Shown here: piece after piece, positions 37,911 to 44,607 of the stretch
Position numbering within the stretch: position 1 is the stretch's first letter
Layout: each line of letters starts with the position of its first letter
From: Methanoregula sp.
Lineage (GTDB): Archaea > Halobacteriota > Methanomicrobia > Methanomicrobiales > Methanospirillaceae
Direction of reading: 5' to 3'
Length of the DNA: 64,000 nucleotides
Assembly: GCA_026625165.1 (NCBI GenBank)
Contig: CP112999.1
Location: 248,001 to 312,000 of the forward strand
Translations under genes and position numbers: made by a program
The notes under the pieces: model-generated
What the model saw: the letters and a program-made list of their open reading frames with translations, nothing else
What the model was told of the DNA's origin: nothing
Database searches by the model: none

Positions 37911-39203
37911 TCATTCAAATAGTAATTCTTCAGGCCGTCGGTTTTTAACTTTGTTCTCGTACTGCGTATCGACATCTGCGAGGAACGATTCAATACTCGG
38001 ATACCCGTCGTCGTGAACGATTTTCAAGGCAGTTTCGGCAAGTTTTTTTCCATTGATCAGAAGGATCGGGTAACTGTCCTCAATGATCTCTCGCTGTACT
38101 GACTCTGAGAAATAACTCGTCGTAACGTACGCACCAACCCAACCTCTCTTTAATCGAGCAACGGTCCGTGCAATATGCGTCCCGCTCGTCGGTGTATCTG
38201 GAGATTCGCATTTTGCTTGTCCGAGAAGGATCACCTTAACTTTTCCAAAGCCAAAACCGATATCCAATCGTCCATAAAAATCCGCACCGTGATCGCGACT
38301 TCCCGGAGTGATCCACCCCTCCTTGTACATCCCGCCAGTCTCTTTAATATACCGTGCGGTGATTATTGATGCCAATGCTTCAAACCGGCTTTTCTTTGTA
38401 TAAAACTCATAAATCTTGTTGAGTGCTATCTCTTCTCTGCTATTGGGATTTGGCTGTTGCTCGGCAGTGGTTGCAACAAGCAACTTGGAAACATATCGTC
38501 TATTTCTCTCTAACGATTTGGGCCCGTTCTTTATCCAATTCTTCCATGACTCTGGGGCTTTGCTAAGGGTATTTTCAATCGTTATTTCAGGATTTCTTCT
38601 GTCATTAATCCAGTCCCATTCAAATTCCTCATGCTCTTTTCCCATATCGAAAATTACAAAATCAAAAGCATAATTGGGAAAGGCCCTTTCTTTTGCTCGG
38701 TCATATTGCGTGATCAGTTCGACATTTTGGATAATTCCAAACCCATTGAATTCAACATATCCTTTCGCCTTGTCGTTTCGGCTTACGGCACGATAAAAAA
38801 GAAGGGGGATAGCGTGCATCCTCAATTGATTGTCTAACGTTGAATGAATTTTATAGGCATCCAATAGTACTTTGTTTCCCGGTGCTTCGGCGGGATTTTT
38901 TCCAGGCTCTTTATTGTCGCCATAATAACGGATATGTCCGTTATCTGGATCGAACGTATCCTGCCAAGGAGTATCATGACTGCCAATCTTGTGCGGGCTG
39001 CTTCGTATCAGAATCGCTGGCCTTCTTGATCCCTCAGGAACGCGAATAAATCCTATCGGATTAATGCCGCTATCGAGTTGTGCTAATGCTTGTCCTTGTA
39101 GACAGGTTGTGAAAAAATGATTGGGATAACCATCAATCTCAGCAGATTCTGGACTGTAAGGGCGAGCATATCTGAAAACCTCTCCAATTTTTAGCTTTGA
39201 CAT
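37911..39203 (-). CDS. AspBHI/Mrr-like restriction endonuclease, probably modification-dependent
   Basis: 430 residues from the ATG at 39203 (GGAG eight bases upstream). The C-terminal nuclease core shows the Mrr-type PD-(D/E)xK pattern: HGADFYGRLD with the acidic residues, then VILLGQAKCE with the QxK end, near residues 315-345. The N-terminal half (RRPAILIRSSPHKIGSHDTPW, YYGDNKEPGKNP) resembles the AspBHI/MspJI N-terminal reader of modified cytosine, from memory. It is convergent with vsr, 13 bp apart. A nuclease of this type next to a C5-methyltransferase must avoid the host's own mark. Confidence 0.75.
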   Translation of the reverse strand: MSKLKIGEVFRYARPYSPESAEIDGYPNHFFTTCLQGQALAQLDSGINPIGFIRVPEGSRRPAILIRSSPHKIGSHDTPWQDTFDPDNGHIRYYGDNKEPGKNPAEAPGNKVLLDAYKIHSTLDNQLRMHAIPLLFYRAVSRNDKAKGYVEFNGFGIIQNVELITQYDRAKERAFPNYAFDFVIFDMGKEHEEFEWDWINDRRNPEITIENTLSKAPESWKNWIKNGPKSLERNRRYVSKLLVATTAEQQPNPNSREEIALNKIYEFYTKKSRFEALASIITARYIKETGGMYKEGWITPGSRDHGADFYGRLDIGFGFGKVKVILLGQAKCESPDTPTSGTHIARTVARLKRGWVGAYVTTSYFSESVQREIIEDSYPILLINGKKLAETALKIVHDDGYPSIESFLADVDTQYENKVKNRRPEELLFE

Positions 39204-39423
39204 ATGAAATCTCCAATCAAACGGAATTTTCTCCAGATTTATCAATTACTCATTGAATCCAGATTATTTTTAACCTTGATAAATTTCTCTAATGGGTTTT
39301 TTACGACAAATGGAAATTATCATTCAATCTCGGCATTAAATGTGAATCATAAAAGTCAATTCACTCACTAGAGAACTACAAATATATCTCCAATCTAAAG
39401 ACCATCATGCAGGAGTCGGGTAT

Positions 39424-40080
39424 TTGAATCGATGTGAAGGATGTAAACTCCAAAAACGTGATATCGAACACAGAATATGCATCCCTCCCCCTACAGGGAA
39501 AATACGAGGATGTCTTATATCAAGGGATCCGACAACCGAATTCAGAAAGCCATTGAAAGAATACCGGCAAATTTCAAGTGACCATAAAGGCATTTTGTGG
39601 CTGAATGCTCCACCCTGCTGGCTCTGTCAGAAGATCAAGGATTTCATGGGATTTAATGAGAATTCTCAAGACCTGATCAAATTGCGGAAATTTCTCAATT
39701 ATGAATGCTACTGGACACACCTGCATAAATGCCCCACATTCAAACCAGCAAATAATGATCTTCTGAACCAATTGGATAATGAGAGACAGTACTATCCTTC
39801 TTTTCATTATCACACCGCTAAGTATTGTGCGGACCAGTGGTTTGAATTCGAATTCAAGAAATACGGGTTAAAAGACAAAATTATCATCACCCTTGGAAGG
39901 GATGTTGAAAGATATTTCAAGCAACGGCCATTGCGACATCCCGATGAAACCAGTACTCGAATCATTACCCTACCCCATCCATCAAGTGCGAACTGTGGAA
40001 ATGGCTGGTCATGGAACAAGAATTCAGGACAAAAGGAATTAGTCGTCAAAGAGATTGCCCAATTGTTGCAGTTACTCTAA
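39424..40080 (+). CDS. Uracil-DNA-glycosylase-superfamily protein
   Basis: 218 residues starting at TTG with GGAGTCGGG upstream. Features of the UDG fold: a CEGC...C cysteine lead as in family 4-type enzymes, LISRDPT in the place of the catalytic-loop motif (GEAPG in family 4), YWTHLHKCPT at the second strand, LGRDVERYF and the final HPSSAN in the leucine/histidine-loop position. The active-site loop is unusual, so activity on uracil is not certain. It ends the DISARM-linked block and is a candidate for repair of deaminated cytosine or of phage-modified bases. Confidence 0.6.
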   Translation: MNRCEGCKLQKRDIEHRICIPPPTGKIRGCLISRDPTTEFRKPLKEYRQISSDHKGILWLNAPPCWLCQKIKDFMGFNENSQDLIKLRKFLNYECYWTHLHKCPTFKPANNDLLNQLDNERQYYPSFHYHTAKYCADQWFEFEFKKYGLKDKIIITLGRDVERYFKQRPLRHPDETSTRIITLPHPSSANCGNGWSWNKNSGQKELVVKEIAQLLQLL

Positions 40081-40156
40081 ATATAAACCGGAAATTTAAC
40101 GATCAGGTACAGGACTTGCAGAGAATCGCAAATTATCTGAGACAATAATTCTCACT

Positions 40157-40177
40157 AAGGAACGTTTCACGTTCCTT
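40157..40177. repeat. Hairpin upstream of the duplicated gene pair
   Basis: AAGGAACG (40157-40164) pairs with CGTTCCTT (40170-40177) around TTTCA. Next to it is AATTAT/ATAATT with a GTCTCA-containing loop on the minus strand. Possibly a member of the hairpin-array family. The gap from 40081 to 40559 holds no gene, only this and the hairpins listed next. Confidence 0.55.
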
Positions 40178-40302
40178 CCAACCGGCCACAATAACCGCCC
40201 CATTTCCCAATCCAGCCAATAATTTTCATCCGTTTTTCCCAAAAACCGTTTCATAATCAAAGCAGATACTCCCCGACGTCCTATACTAATATGTCCAAAG
40301 GA

Positions 40303-40352
40303 GTTCTGCAGAACCCCGCGGACGAGAAGAATGACGGTGTCATTCTTCGCTG
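40303..40352 (-). repeat. Hairpin array (GAAGAATGAC stem)
   Basis: On the minus strand: GACAGC, then stem GAAGAATGAC/GTCATTCTTC (40326-40348 on +, 3-nt loop), then TCGTC, then GTTC-TGCA-GAAC (40303-40314). The GACAGC-GAAGA start and TCTTC-TCGTC end match those in the arrays at 43507-43611 and 43848-43902. Confidence 0.75.
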
Positions 40353-40384
40353 TCAAAGGGGCCCTGGAGACACCAAGCAAAAAC

Positions 40385-40451
40385 GGTTCAAAAACGCCCG
40401 GGAACAACGGATGGCGGAGTCATCCTTCACGATTCCCGGGCCGTGTGAACC
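40385..40451. repeat. Three-tier nested inverted repeat
   Basis: GGTTCA/TGAACC (40385-40390 with 40446-40451) encloses CCCGGGAA/TTCCCGGG (40397-40404 with 40433-40440), which encloses GGATG/CATCC (40409-40413 with 40421-40425). It lies about 110 bp upstream of the gene at 40560, so it could be an RNA structure in the leader or a boundary of inserted DNA. Confidence 0.6.
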
Positions 40452-40497
40452 TGTTTAAAAAACAGAAAAAATGGAGGTTCTGACGATCTCGGAACTC

Positions 40498-40543
40498 GAA
40501 GAATTCTCGCGAATTCTTCTCAACCTCGAGGTCTGAAGACCTC
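40498..40543 (+). repeat. Hairpin array just upstream of the unknown gene at 40560
   Basis: Stem GAAGAATTC/GAATTCTTC (40498-40519, loop TCGC), spacer TCAACCTC, then stem GAGGTC/GACCTC (40528-40543, loop TGAA), followed by TTCGGAGACAAC. It fits the array consensus and ends 17 bp before the start codon, so it would be in the mRNA leader or just upstream of it. Confidence 0.75.
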
Positions 40544-40559
40544 TTCGGAGACAACAAAC

Positions 40560-41063
40560 ATGGCAGATTTCGTACAATCAAGCGAAACAAAGAACGCGGT
40601 CCGCACCCTTGCGGCCCCGATATCGGACGTGACAACGTTCGATGGTATCGTACAGCAGGTCATCGCCACAAACCCCTTCGGGTGCGTGGACTACATGACC
40701 GCAGGAACAAACCACCCGGGGGTTGAGAAGACCCGGGAAGCACACACGGTACGGCTCGTGTACCAGGACACCAACGCAAAGACCACAGGGACCGGTACCC
40801 ACCGGTTCAACAGCGTGGCCGGCTACACGGCCGGCTCAGCCGTCCTGATGGCGGCAGCCGAACTGACCGCAGCACACACGGGCACACCGGCACATGACCC
40901 GGCGGACGACTCGTTCTCCACAACGGTCCGGTGCCACGACCCCAACGGCGAGCTGTACAACGTGACGTTCAGCCGCGACCGGGTCACGGTCCAGTCCTAT
41001 TCGGACGACGCGATCCTCGCAAAGGTCGAGACCTGGGCGGACACCGTGCCGCAGCTGGCCTGA
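40560..41063 (+). CDS. Unknown 167-aa protein, intact parent copy of a duplicated pair
   Basis: 167 residues, soluble, rich in Thr, Ala, Asp and Val, with no family I recognise. It opens MADFVQSSETKNAVRTLA and its last 75 residues recur, interrupted by a hairpin array, at 43338-43662. The alternating strand pattern (TVRLVYQD, FSTTVRCHD, LYNVTFSRDRVTV) suggests a beta-rich fold. It is followed after 12 bp by a 39-residue membrane protein gene. The pair might encode a virus-derived or surface component; that is inference. Codon use is strongly GC-rich, unlike the DISARM genes. Confidence 0.65.
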   Translation: MADFVQSSETKNAVRTLAAPISDVTTFDGIVQQVIATNPFGCVDYMTAGTNHPGVEKTREAHTVRLVYQDTNAKTTGTGTHRFNSVAGYTAGSAVLMAAAELTAAHTGTPAHDPADDSFSTTVRCHDPNGELYNVTFSRDRVTVQSYSDDAILAKVETWADTVPQLA

Positions 41064-41075
41064 GAAGGAAGGATC

Positions 41076-41195
41076 ATGGACAACGAAGTTCTGATAACGG
41101 CAGCATTCCTCGGTGCAGGATTGCTGGCCTACGTCATCATCCCCGGTCTCCTCGTCATCTGGGACCGGGTACTCGACTACATGGGCGGGTACTGA
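41076..41195 (+). CDS. 39-aa single-helix membrane protein, intact parent copy
   Basis: 39 residues: MDNEVLITAAF, then a hydrophobic helix through AYVIIPGLLVIW, ending DRVLDYMGGY. GGAAGGATC precedes the ATG. It is clearly translated, because its sequence is conserved as protein in the second copy at 43678-43938 despite two hairpin-array insertions there. It probably sits in the membrane and works with the 167-residue protein encoded immediately upstream. Confidence 0.7.
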   Translation: MDNEVLITAAFLGAGLLAYVIIPGLLVIWDRVLDYMGGY

Positions 41196-41224
41196 GAAGA
41201 GAACGAAGTGTGAAATCAACCGGG

Positions 41225-41265
41225 GCAGGGTTAACTCCCTGCTCCTCCGTTTTTATTTTTTTGAT
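41225..41265 (+). terminator. Terminator of the gene pair
   Basis: GCAGGG (41225-41230) pairs with CCCTGC (41237-41242), followed by T-rich DNA. The preceding GTGAAATCAACCGGGGCAGG is shared with terminators near 43984, 44608 and 46057, so this is a repeated cassette. Confidence 0.65.
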
Positions 41266-41402
41266 GAGTCCAGACCGGGAACGGGTACGGAGTTGACGCG
41301 ACCGGCCATGACCTATGCGCATCCCGGCAGACCGGCCAACTCGCAACATTTCAAATAGTTCCAGGGAAATATATTGCTGACAGGAAACCAGAGGTGAACA
41401 GT

Positions 41403-41555
41403 ATGGCAAAACCCATCGAGATTGGGCTGGTGCTGGAGGGGGATGACGCCCGGAGGTTCCACAAATACATGGAAGACCCGAAGATTACAAAAGAAGGGCG
41501 TAAACTCATCCGCGAAGCCATCAAAATCGCAAAGAAAGAAAAACTCTATGCCTGA
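41403..41555 (+). CDS. Small antitoxin of the GNAT module
   Basis: 50 residues, MAKPIEIGLVLEGDDARRFHKYM then a basic helix ending KKEKLYA. The start fits the strand-helix pattern of ribbon-helix-helix or DUF1778-like antitoxins, which pair with acetyltransferase toxins. Its last codons overlap the toxin start (ATGCCTGA), so the two are translated together. Confidence 0.65.
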   Translation: MAKPIEIGLVLEGDDARRFHKYMEDPKITKEGRKLIREAIKIAKKEKLYA

Positions 41556-42102
41556 GCTTACCTATTTTGATTTGGTTTTCAAGCCTCTCGATGCAACTGA
41601 CGATGTATCTTCTTTTCATTCAACTGAGCAGGAACTGGACGATTTTTTAACAGAAGATGCGCTCAATAACCAGGCGAACCGGCTCTCTGCAACATTTCTT
41701 GCCTTCTGGAATGACGACGTGGTTGGATACTTCACATTGATCAACGACAGCATTGTCGCAGAAGCGGTTCATGAGTCGGACCGCGAACCCACCTGGGAAT
41801 ACCGCAAATATCCTGCAATCAAGATCGCCAGGATGGCACGCCACCGCGATTTCGATGGTTATGGTATCGGTACCAGCATGCTCCTCCGGATTTTTATCAT
41901 CGTCCTGCATGTCTCGCAATTTACCGGCTGCCGTATCATAACGGTTGATTCCAAGCCCGGCGCAGCCGGCTGGTACCAAAAGAAGGGTTTTACCCTCGCA
42001 CAGATGAAACCGCGTGAAGATACTGTACCACTCTATATGGACTTCCACCGGTTTGTGTCCGAGGAAGAGCAGCGTGTACTAACATCCCTTCACGACTTTT
42101 AA
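41548..42102 (+). CDS. GNAT acetyltransferase, probable toxin
   Basis: 184 residues starting MPELTYFDLVFKPL. The acetyl-CoA loop is RHRDFDGYGIGTSMLLRIF (near residues 97-115) and the fold ends with the usual SKPGAAGWYQKKGF strand. GNAT toxins such as TacT acetylate the amino group of charged tRNA and stop translation; family and gene arrangement (small antitoxin overlapping upstream) support this, though the exact substrate is inferred. Confidence 0.8.
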   Translation: MPELTYFDLVFKPLDATDDVSSFHSTEQELDDFLTEDALNNQANRLSATFLAFWNDDVVGYFTLINDSIVAEAVHESDREPTWEYRKYPAIKIARMARHRDFDGYGIGTSMLLRIFIIVLHVSQFTGCRIITVDSKPGAAGWYQKKGFTLAQMKPREDTVPLYMDFHRFVSEEEQRVLTSLHDF

Positions 42103-42179
42103 AATAATTTTCCTTGTCCTTTGCGTAACAAGCCCACGCCGGTTGTGGGGCGGGACAGGGAAATTGCAAAAAAAGAAAG

Positions 42180-42287
42180 TTACGCCCGGGACCTCTTCTT
42201 CCTGCGTTCCTTAATCCCGGCAATGACCTTGTCAAAATCCTTAGGAAGCCACTGCTTACGCTCTTTTGTATAATCTTTCATCTGCAT
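42180..42287 (-). pseudogene. C-terminal fragment of the PIN-module antitoxin family
   Basis: 35 codons, MQMKDYTKERKQWLPKDFDK onward. They match the C-terminal half of the neighbouring antitoxin at 42316-42531 (DYTKERHEWLPDDLD). The N-terminal half is missing, so this is probably a remnant of a tandem duplicate. A perfect hairpin ACTGAAC/GTTCAGT (42301-42320) lies just upstream. Confidence 0.55.
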
Positions 42288-42315
42288 GGATGGCCTGCCG
42301 ACTGAACGGATCGGT

Positions 42316-42531
42316 TCAGTGGTGCGGTTTTTTCATCTTTTGTTTTTTCTGCCGTTCAAGCAATCTTCCCTTTACGGTATCGAGATCGTCAGGCAGCCAC
42401 TCATGACGCTCTTTGGTATAGTCCCCGGTCCCGGTCTCGTAGCTCTGGATGAACCGTGCCATGTCGACCGGCCCGAGTGTCTTTGTAAGTGCGTGAATAC
42501 CCTCTTTCCGTATTTCACTGATTGTTTTCAT
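42316..42531 (-). CDS. Antitoxin partner of the interrupted PIN gene
   Basis: 71 residues, MKTISEIRKEGIHALTKTLG, then DMARFIQSYETGTGDYTKERHEWLPDD and a basic tail. Small proteins with this GDYT-ERHEWL signature are encoded next to PIN-domain toxins in many prokaryotes. It overlaps the PIN gene by 17 bp. Related fragments occur at 42180-42287 and 46983-47057, so the family has been duplicated and broken repeatedly in this island. Confidence 0.65.
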   Translation of the reverse strand: MKTISEIRKEGIHALTKTLGPVDMARFIQSYETGTGDYTKERHEWLPDDLDTVKGRLLERQKKQKMKKPHH

Positions 42532-43030
42532 CGGCTGACACCTCCATGAGCCAGTGCACCGGGTTCTCCACCCGGACTGTTATTGCCGGATCTCTCCTGG
42601 CAAAACTAATAATCCTATTGTCAGTTGTAAGAAGAATAGCTTTTCCGCTCTGTGCGCATGCAAGATGGAGCGCATCATATAATTTCAGGCCCGATCTCTG
42701 GAATTTTGTCACGTGCTGGAATATCGTCTCATCCAATTCGATATACTCGTTAATAAGCGCCAGTTTCTGTTCTACTTTCATCCGCTTCTCGACATCCGGT
42801 ATCAGGGTAATCTCATCATCGATAGCAACACTCCCGACGAGTTCCCAGTCACGGGTACACCGGTCAAGGATTGATAAGATCGCTTCAGCCTATGAGTGGG
42901 TCGTCAGGACCCCGAAGATGAGAAGATTTCATCAGAAATCTTCGCTATCAAGCCGGATTTTTTTATTCTGGAGATCGTCAAATGGCCGGCACAGGCAGCA
43001 TACATCGAGGTAGATTTTTATGTGTGCCAT
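42515..43030 (-). pseudogene. PIN-domain toxin gene interrupted by a hairpin array
   Basis: Read from the ATG at 43030: MAHIKIYLDVCCLCRPFDDL to KKIRL, the usual start of this PIN family (catalytic D in YLDVCC). Then 60 bp of hairpin array (42890-42949), then AEAILSILDRCTRDWELVG to the end with the remaining PIN acids (KLYDALHLACA, LLTTDNRI). Relatives read RLEAEA directly, so the net gain is about 57 bp. The frame before and after is the same, but the array contains stops TGA, TGA and TAG in that frame. The remaining downstream frame (42515-42781) alone would be a truncated protein. Confidence 0.8.
42890..42949 (-). repeat. Hairpin array inside the PIN toxin gene
   Basis: Sense order (minus strand): GATAGC, stem GAAGATTTC/GAAATCTTC with loop TGAT, spacer TCATCTTCG, stem GGGTC/GACCC with loop CTGAC, then ACTCATAG. 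On + coordinates the stems are 42922-42943 and 42898-42912. This is one of the clearest members of the family. Confidence 0.85.
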
Positions 43031-43062
43031 TCTGGTTGTCTATTCTCCTGCGCTGCCAATAA

Positions 43063-43308
43063 ATGATCGCATCTGTTCTTCTGGACAGATCCCATGTCAA
43101 AAAGTATGATCCCCGGTTGATGATAGTATCCGGTGTAGAGTCCCAGTACTATACCACAAGCGAGGTAACCGCCGTTTTTGAGGATACCCTTGCAAAACAG
43201 GTCCCGCGTTTCCTCGTGAAATACCAGGGCGTCGTGGACCGTCTTGATACGAAAAAGGTACGGAAAATTAAGGATACGTATCTGGAACTGACAAAAAGAA
43301 ATGAATAA
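43063..43308 (+). CDS. Unknown 81-aa protein, perhaps truncated
   Basis: 81 residues with a protein-like body (YDPRLMIVSGVESQYYTTSE, then VTAVFEDTLAKQVPRFLVKY, then a lysine-rich helix to the end). The first ten residues look weaker, and the promoter region is shared with the divergent PIN gene, so a 5' truncation is possible. No family recognised. It ends 29 bp before the breakpoint of the duplicated segment at 43338. Confidence 0.45.
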   Translation: MIASVLLDRSHVKKYDPRLMIVSGVESQYYTTSEVTAVFEDTLAKQVPRFLVKYQGVVDRLDTKKVRKIKDTYLELTKRNE

Positions 43309-43337
43309 CCGTTTTGCCCGGACGACATTGTCCCTGT

Positions 43338-43662
43338 AGCCGTCCTGATGGCGGCAGCCGAACTGACCGCAGCACACACGGGCACACCGGCACATGACCC
43401 GGGGAACGACTCGTTCTCCACAACGGTCCGGTGCCACGACCCCAACGGCGAGCTGTACAACGTGACGTTCAGCCGCGACCGGGTCACGGTAACGTCCTAC
43501 TCGGACAGCGAAGACCTTGCGGTCTTCTCGTGCTCCGGGTCTTTCGACCCTACGCAATTCGAAGCCCGATGGCTTCTCCTGTCTCATTTCTGAAGAAATT
43601 CGACACAACGCATCCTCGCAAAGGTCGAGACCTGGGCGGACACCGTGCCGGCCCTGGCGTAG
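43338..43662 (+). pseudogene. 5'-truncated second copy of the 167-aa gene, interrupted by a hairpin array
   Basis: From 43338 the sequence matches 40838-41063 closely (VLMAAAELTAAHTGTPAHDP on). After TCGGAC (43506) it carries 105 bp where the parent copy has six (net 99 bp), then resumes with ILAKVETWADTVP in the same frame and ends at TAG. The array contains an in-frame TGA at 43591. The N-terminal 93 codons of the parent are absent; the breakpoint is sharp. Confidence 0.85.
43507..43611 (+). repeat. Hairpin array with four stems, insertion relative to the parent copy
   Basis: Stems in order: GAAGACC/GGTCTTC (43510-43527, loop TTGC), GGGTC/GACCC (43537-43550, loop TTTC), GAAGCC/GGCTTC (43561-43576, loop CGAT), ATTTC/GAAAT (43586-43599, loop TGAA). 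Spacers are TCGTGCTCC, TACGCAATTC, TCCTGTCTC and TCGACACAACGC. The parent gene at 41001-41020 shows the empty site. Confidence 0.9.
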
Positions 43663-43686
43663 GGGAGGTCGGAGATCATGGAAAAT

Positions 43687-43785
43687 GTTGAGGTTCGCAG
43701 AGCCGAAACAGGAGAATGTCGAAAGTCATCAGACTTGAGACATGAGAAGACTAAAAAAGTCTTCGAAGAACCCGGTTCTTCGACC
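43687..43785 (-). repeat. Hairpin array, stop-free in the host frame
   Basis: On the minus strand: stem built from GAAGAACC/GGTTCTTC (43765-43781), then GAAGACT/AGTCTTC (43746-43764), spacer TCATGTCTCA, stem AAGTC/GACTT with loop TGAT (43722-43735), then TCGACATTCTCC. The spacer and final motif recur almost unchanged at 46067-46128. Confidence 0.85.
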
Positions 43786-43847
43786 GAAGTGCAGATAACA
43801 CTGATCTTCCTCGGCGCCGGAATCCTGGCGTACGTGGTCATCCCCGG

Positions 43848-43902
43848 GTTTTCGTATTCCGAACCGTAGGTGAGGACGAGAAGAACGAAGTTCTTCGCTG
43901 TC
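43848..43902 (-). repeat. Hairpin array, second insertion in the 39-aa gene copy
   Basis: On the minus strand: GACAGC, stem GAAGAAC/GTTCTTC (43880-43896, loop TTC), TCGTCCTC, then TTCG/CGAA (43851-43863). It replaces 13 bp of the parent sequence by 55 bp, a net gain of 42 bp. Confidence 0.8.
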
Positions 43903-43983
43903 TGGGACAGGGTCCTCGATTACATAGCCGGGTACTAAAAAGAACGAACGGGTTGTTCACATTCGTGTGAAGATCGAGCCATC

Positions 43984-44016
43984 GGCAGGGGAGAGATCCC
44001 CTGCCCCATTTTTTTT
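43984..44016 (+). terminator. Terminator after the second gene pair
   Basis: GGCAGGGG (43984-43991) pairs with CCCCTGCC (43998-44005) around AGAGAT, followed by ATTTTTTTT. Same cassette as at 44608 and, interrupted, at 46057. Confidence 0.75.
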
Positions 44017-44048
44017 AAGGGACAAATTCAGCTGGCCACACAAGCTCC

Positions 44049-44054
44049 TTTATA
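44049..44054 (+). promoter_or_regulatory. TATA box of the RelBE-like module
   Basis: TTTATA lies 33 bp upstream of the antitoxin ATG at 44087, and AGGA three bases before the ATG is a possible ribosome-binding site. Confidence 0.5.
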
Positions 44055-44086
44055 GTCTCCAACATAAACACTGGTGTGATACAGGA

Positions 44087-44287
44087 ATGACCGCAATACC
44101 CCGGAAATATATCACCGACGCCCGGAACCAGAAGCAGGCGGTAATTGTCGATCTTGAAACCTTCAACCGGATGGAATCCATTATCGAAGATAACGGTCTT
44201 GCAAAATTCATGGAGGAAGCAGAAGGGGATGAAACCCTGTCAGTCCACGAAGCCAGAAAATTCTATAAATCATTGAAAAAGGATTGA
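44087..44287 (+). CDS. RelB/Phd-like antitoxin
   Basis: 66 residues, MTAIPRKYITDARNQKQAVI then VDLETFNRMESIIEDNG, the pattern of Phd/RelB-type antitoxins (a YI-D strand, then a helix with ETF-R-E), ending in an acidic-basic tail that binds the toxin. It is followed after one base by a RelE-family toxin gene. The start at 44087 is favoured by the TATA spacing; a longer frame from 43967 runs over a terminator. Confidence 0.75.
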   Translation: MTAIPRKYITDARNQKQAVIVDLETFNRMESIIEDNGLAKFMEEAEGDETLSVHEARKFYKSLKKD

Positions 44288-44288
44288 G

Positions 44289-44561
44289 ATGCCGGCCTGC
44301 AAATATAAGAAAATTTTCCTCAAAGACCTGGCATCGTTGCCCAAACGTTATCGCTCCCGGATCGAGCGGCTGGTGTTTGATGAGATCCCGGCCCCGGAGG
44401 ATATTTTTCTCGATTTTGATATCCACAAGATGAGAGGATATGATTATTACTACCGCATTCGTACGGGAAAATACCGCATCGGATGCAAGGTAACCACAGA
44501 GAACGGGATCATCTTTTACCGGGTAAAGAGCCGGGAAGAAATTTACCGGGTCTTTCCTTGA
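44289..44561 (+). CDS. RelE/ParE-family toxin
   Basis: 90 residues with the RelE core: FLKDLASLPKRYRSRIERLV, then HKMRGYDYYYRIRTGKYRIGCKV and the final YRVKSREEIYRVFP. The arginines and tyrosine near the C-terminus are those used for mRNA cleavage on the ribosome in RelE relatives. Clear operon with the antitoxin gene one base upstream. Confidence 0.85.
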   Translation: MPACKYKKIFLKDLASLPKRYRSRIERLVFDEIPAPEDIFLDFDIHKMRGYDYYYRIRTGKYRIGCKVTTENGIIFYRVKSREEIYRVFP

Positions 44562-44607
44562 GTCATAAAAAGAACCGCACTTTCCATTCAGGGTGAAATC
44601 AACCGGG

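Larger units (their letters stand above)
43678..43938 (+). pseudogene. Second copy of the 39-aa membrane protein gene, with two hairpin-array insertions
   Basis: Compared with the parent (41076-41195, 120 bp), this copy has 261 bp: a 99-bp insertion after codon 3 and a 55-for-13-bp replacement after the IPG codons (net 42 bp). Both keep the reading frame, so the final WDRVLDY and GY residues are still in frame. The first insertion has no stop and adds 33 residues rich in Glu, Lys and Arg; the second contains TAG, ending the readable protein at 43869. GGAG precedes the ATG. Confidence 0.85.

Noticed and set aside
43338-43938. Selenocysteine or pyrrolysine recoding at the in-frame TGA and TAG codons
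   Set aside because: The stops lie inside inserted arrays and are of different kinds; the hairpins are not of a constant SECIS or PYLIS form, and the uninterrupted parent lacks these codons.
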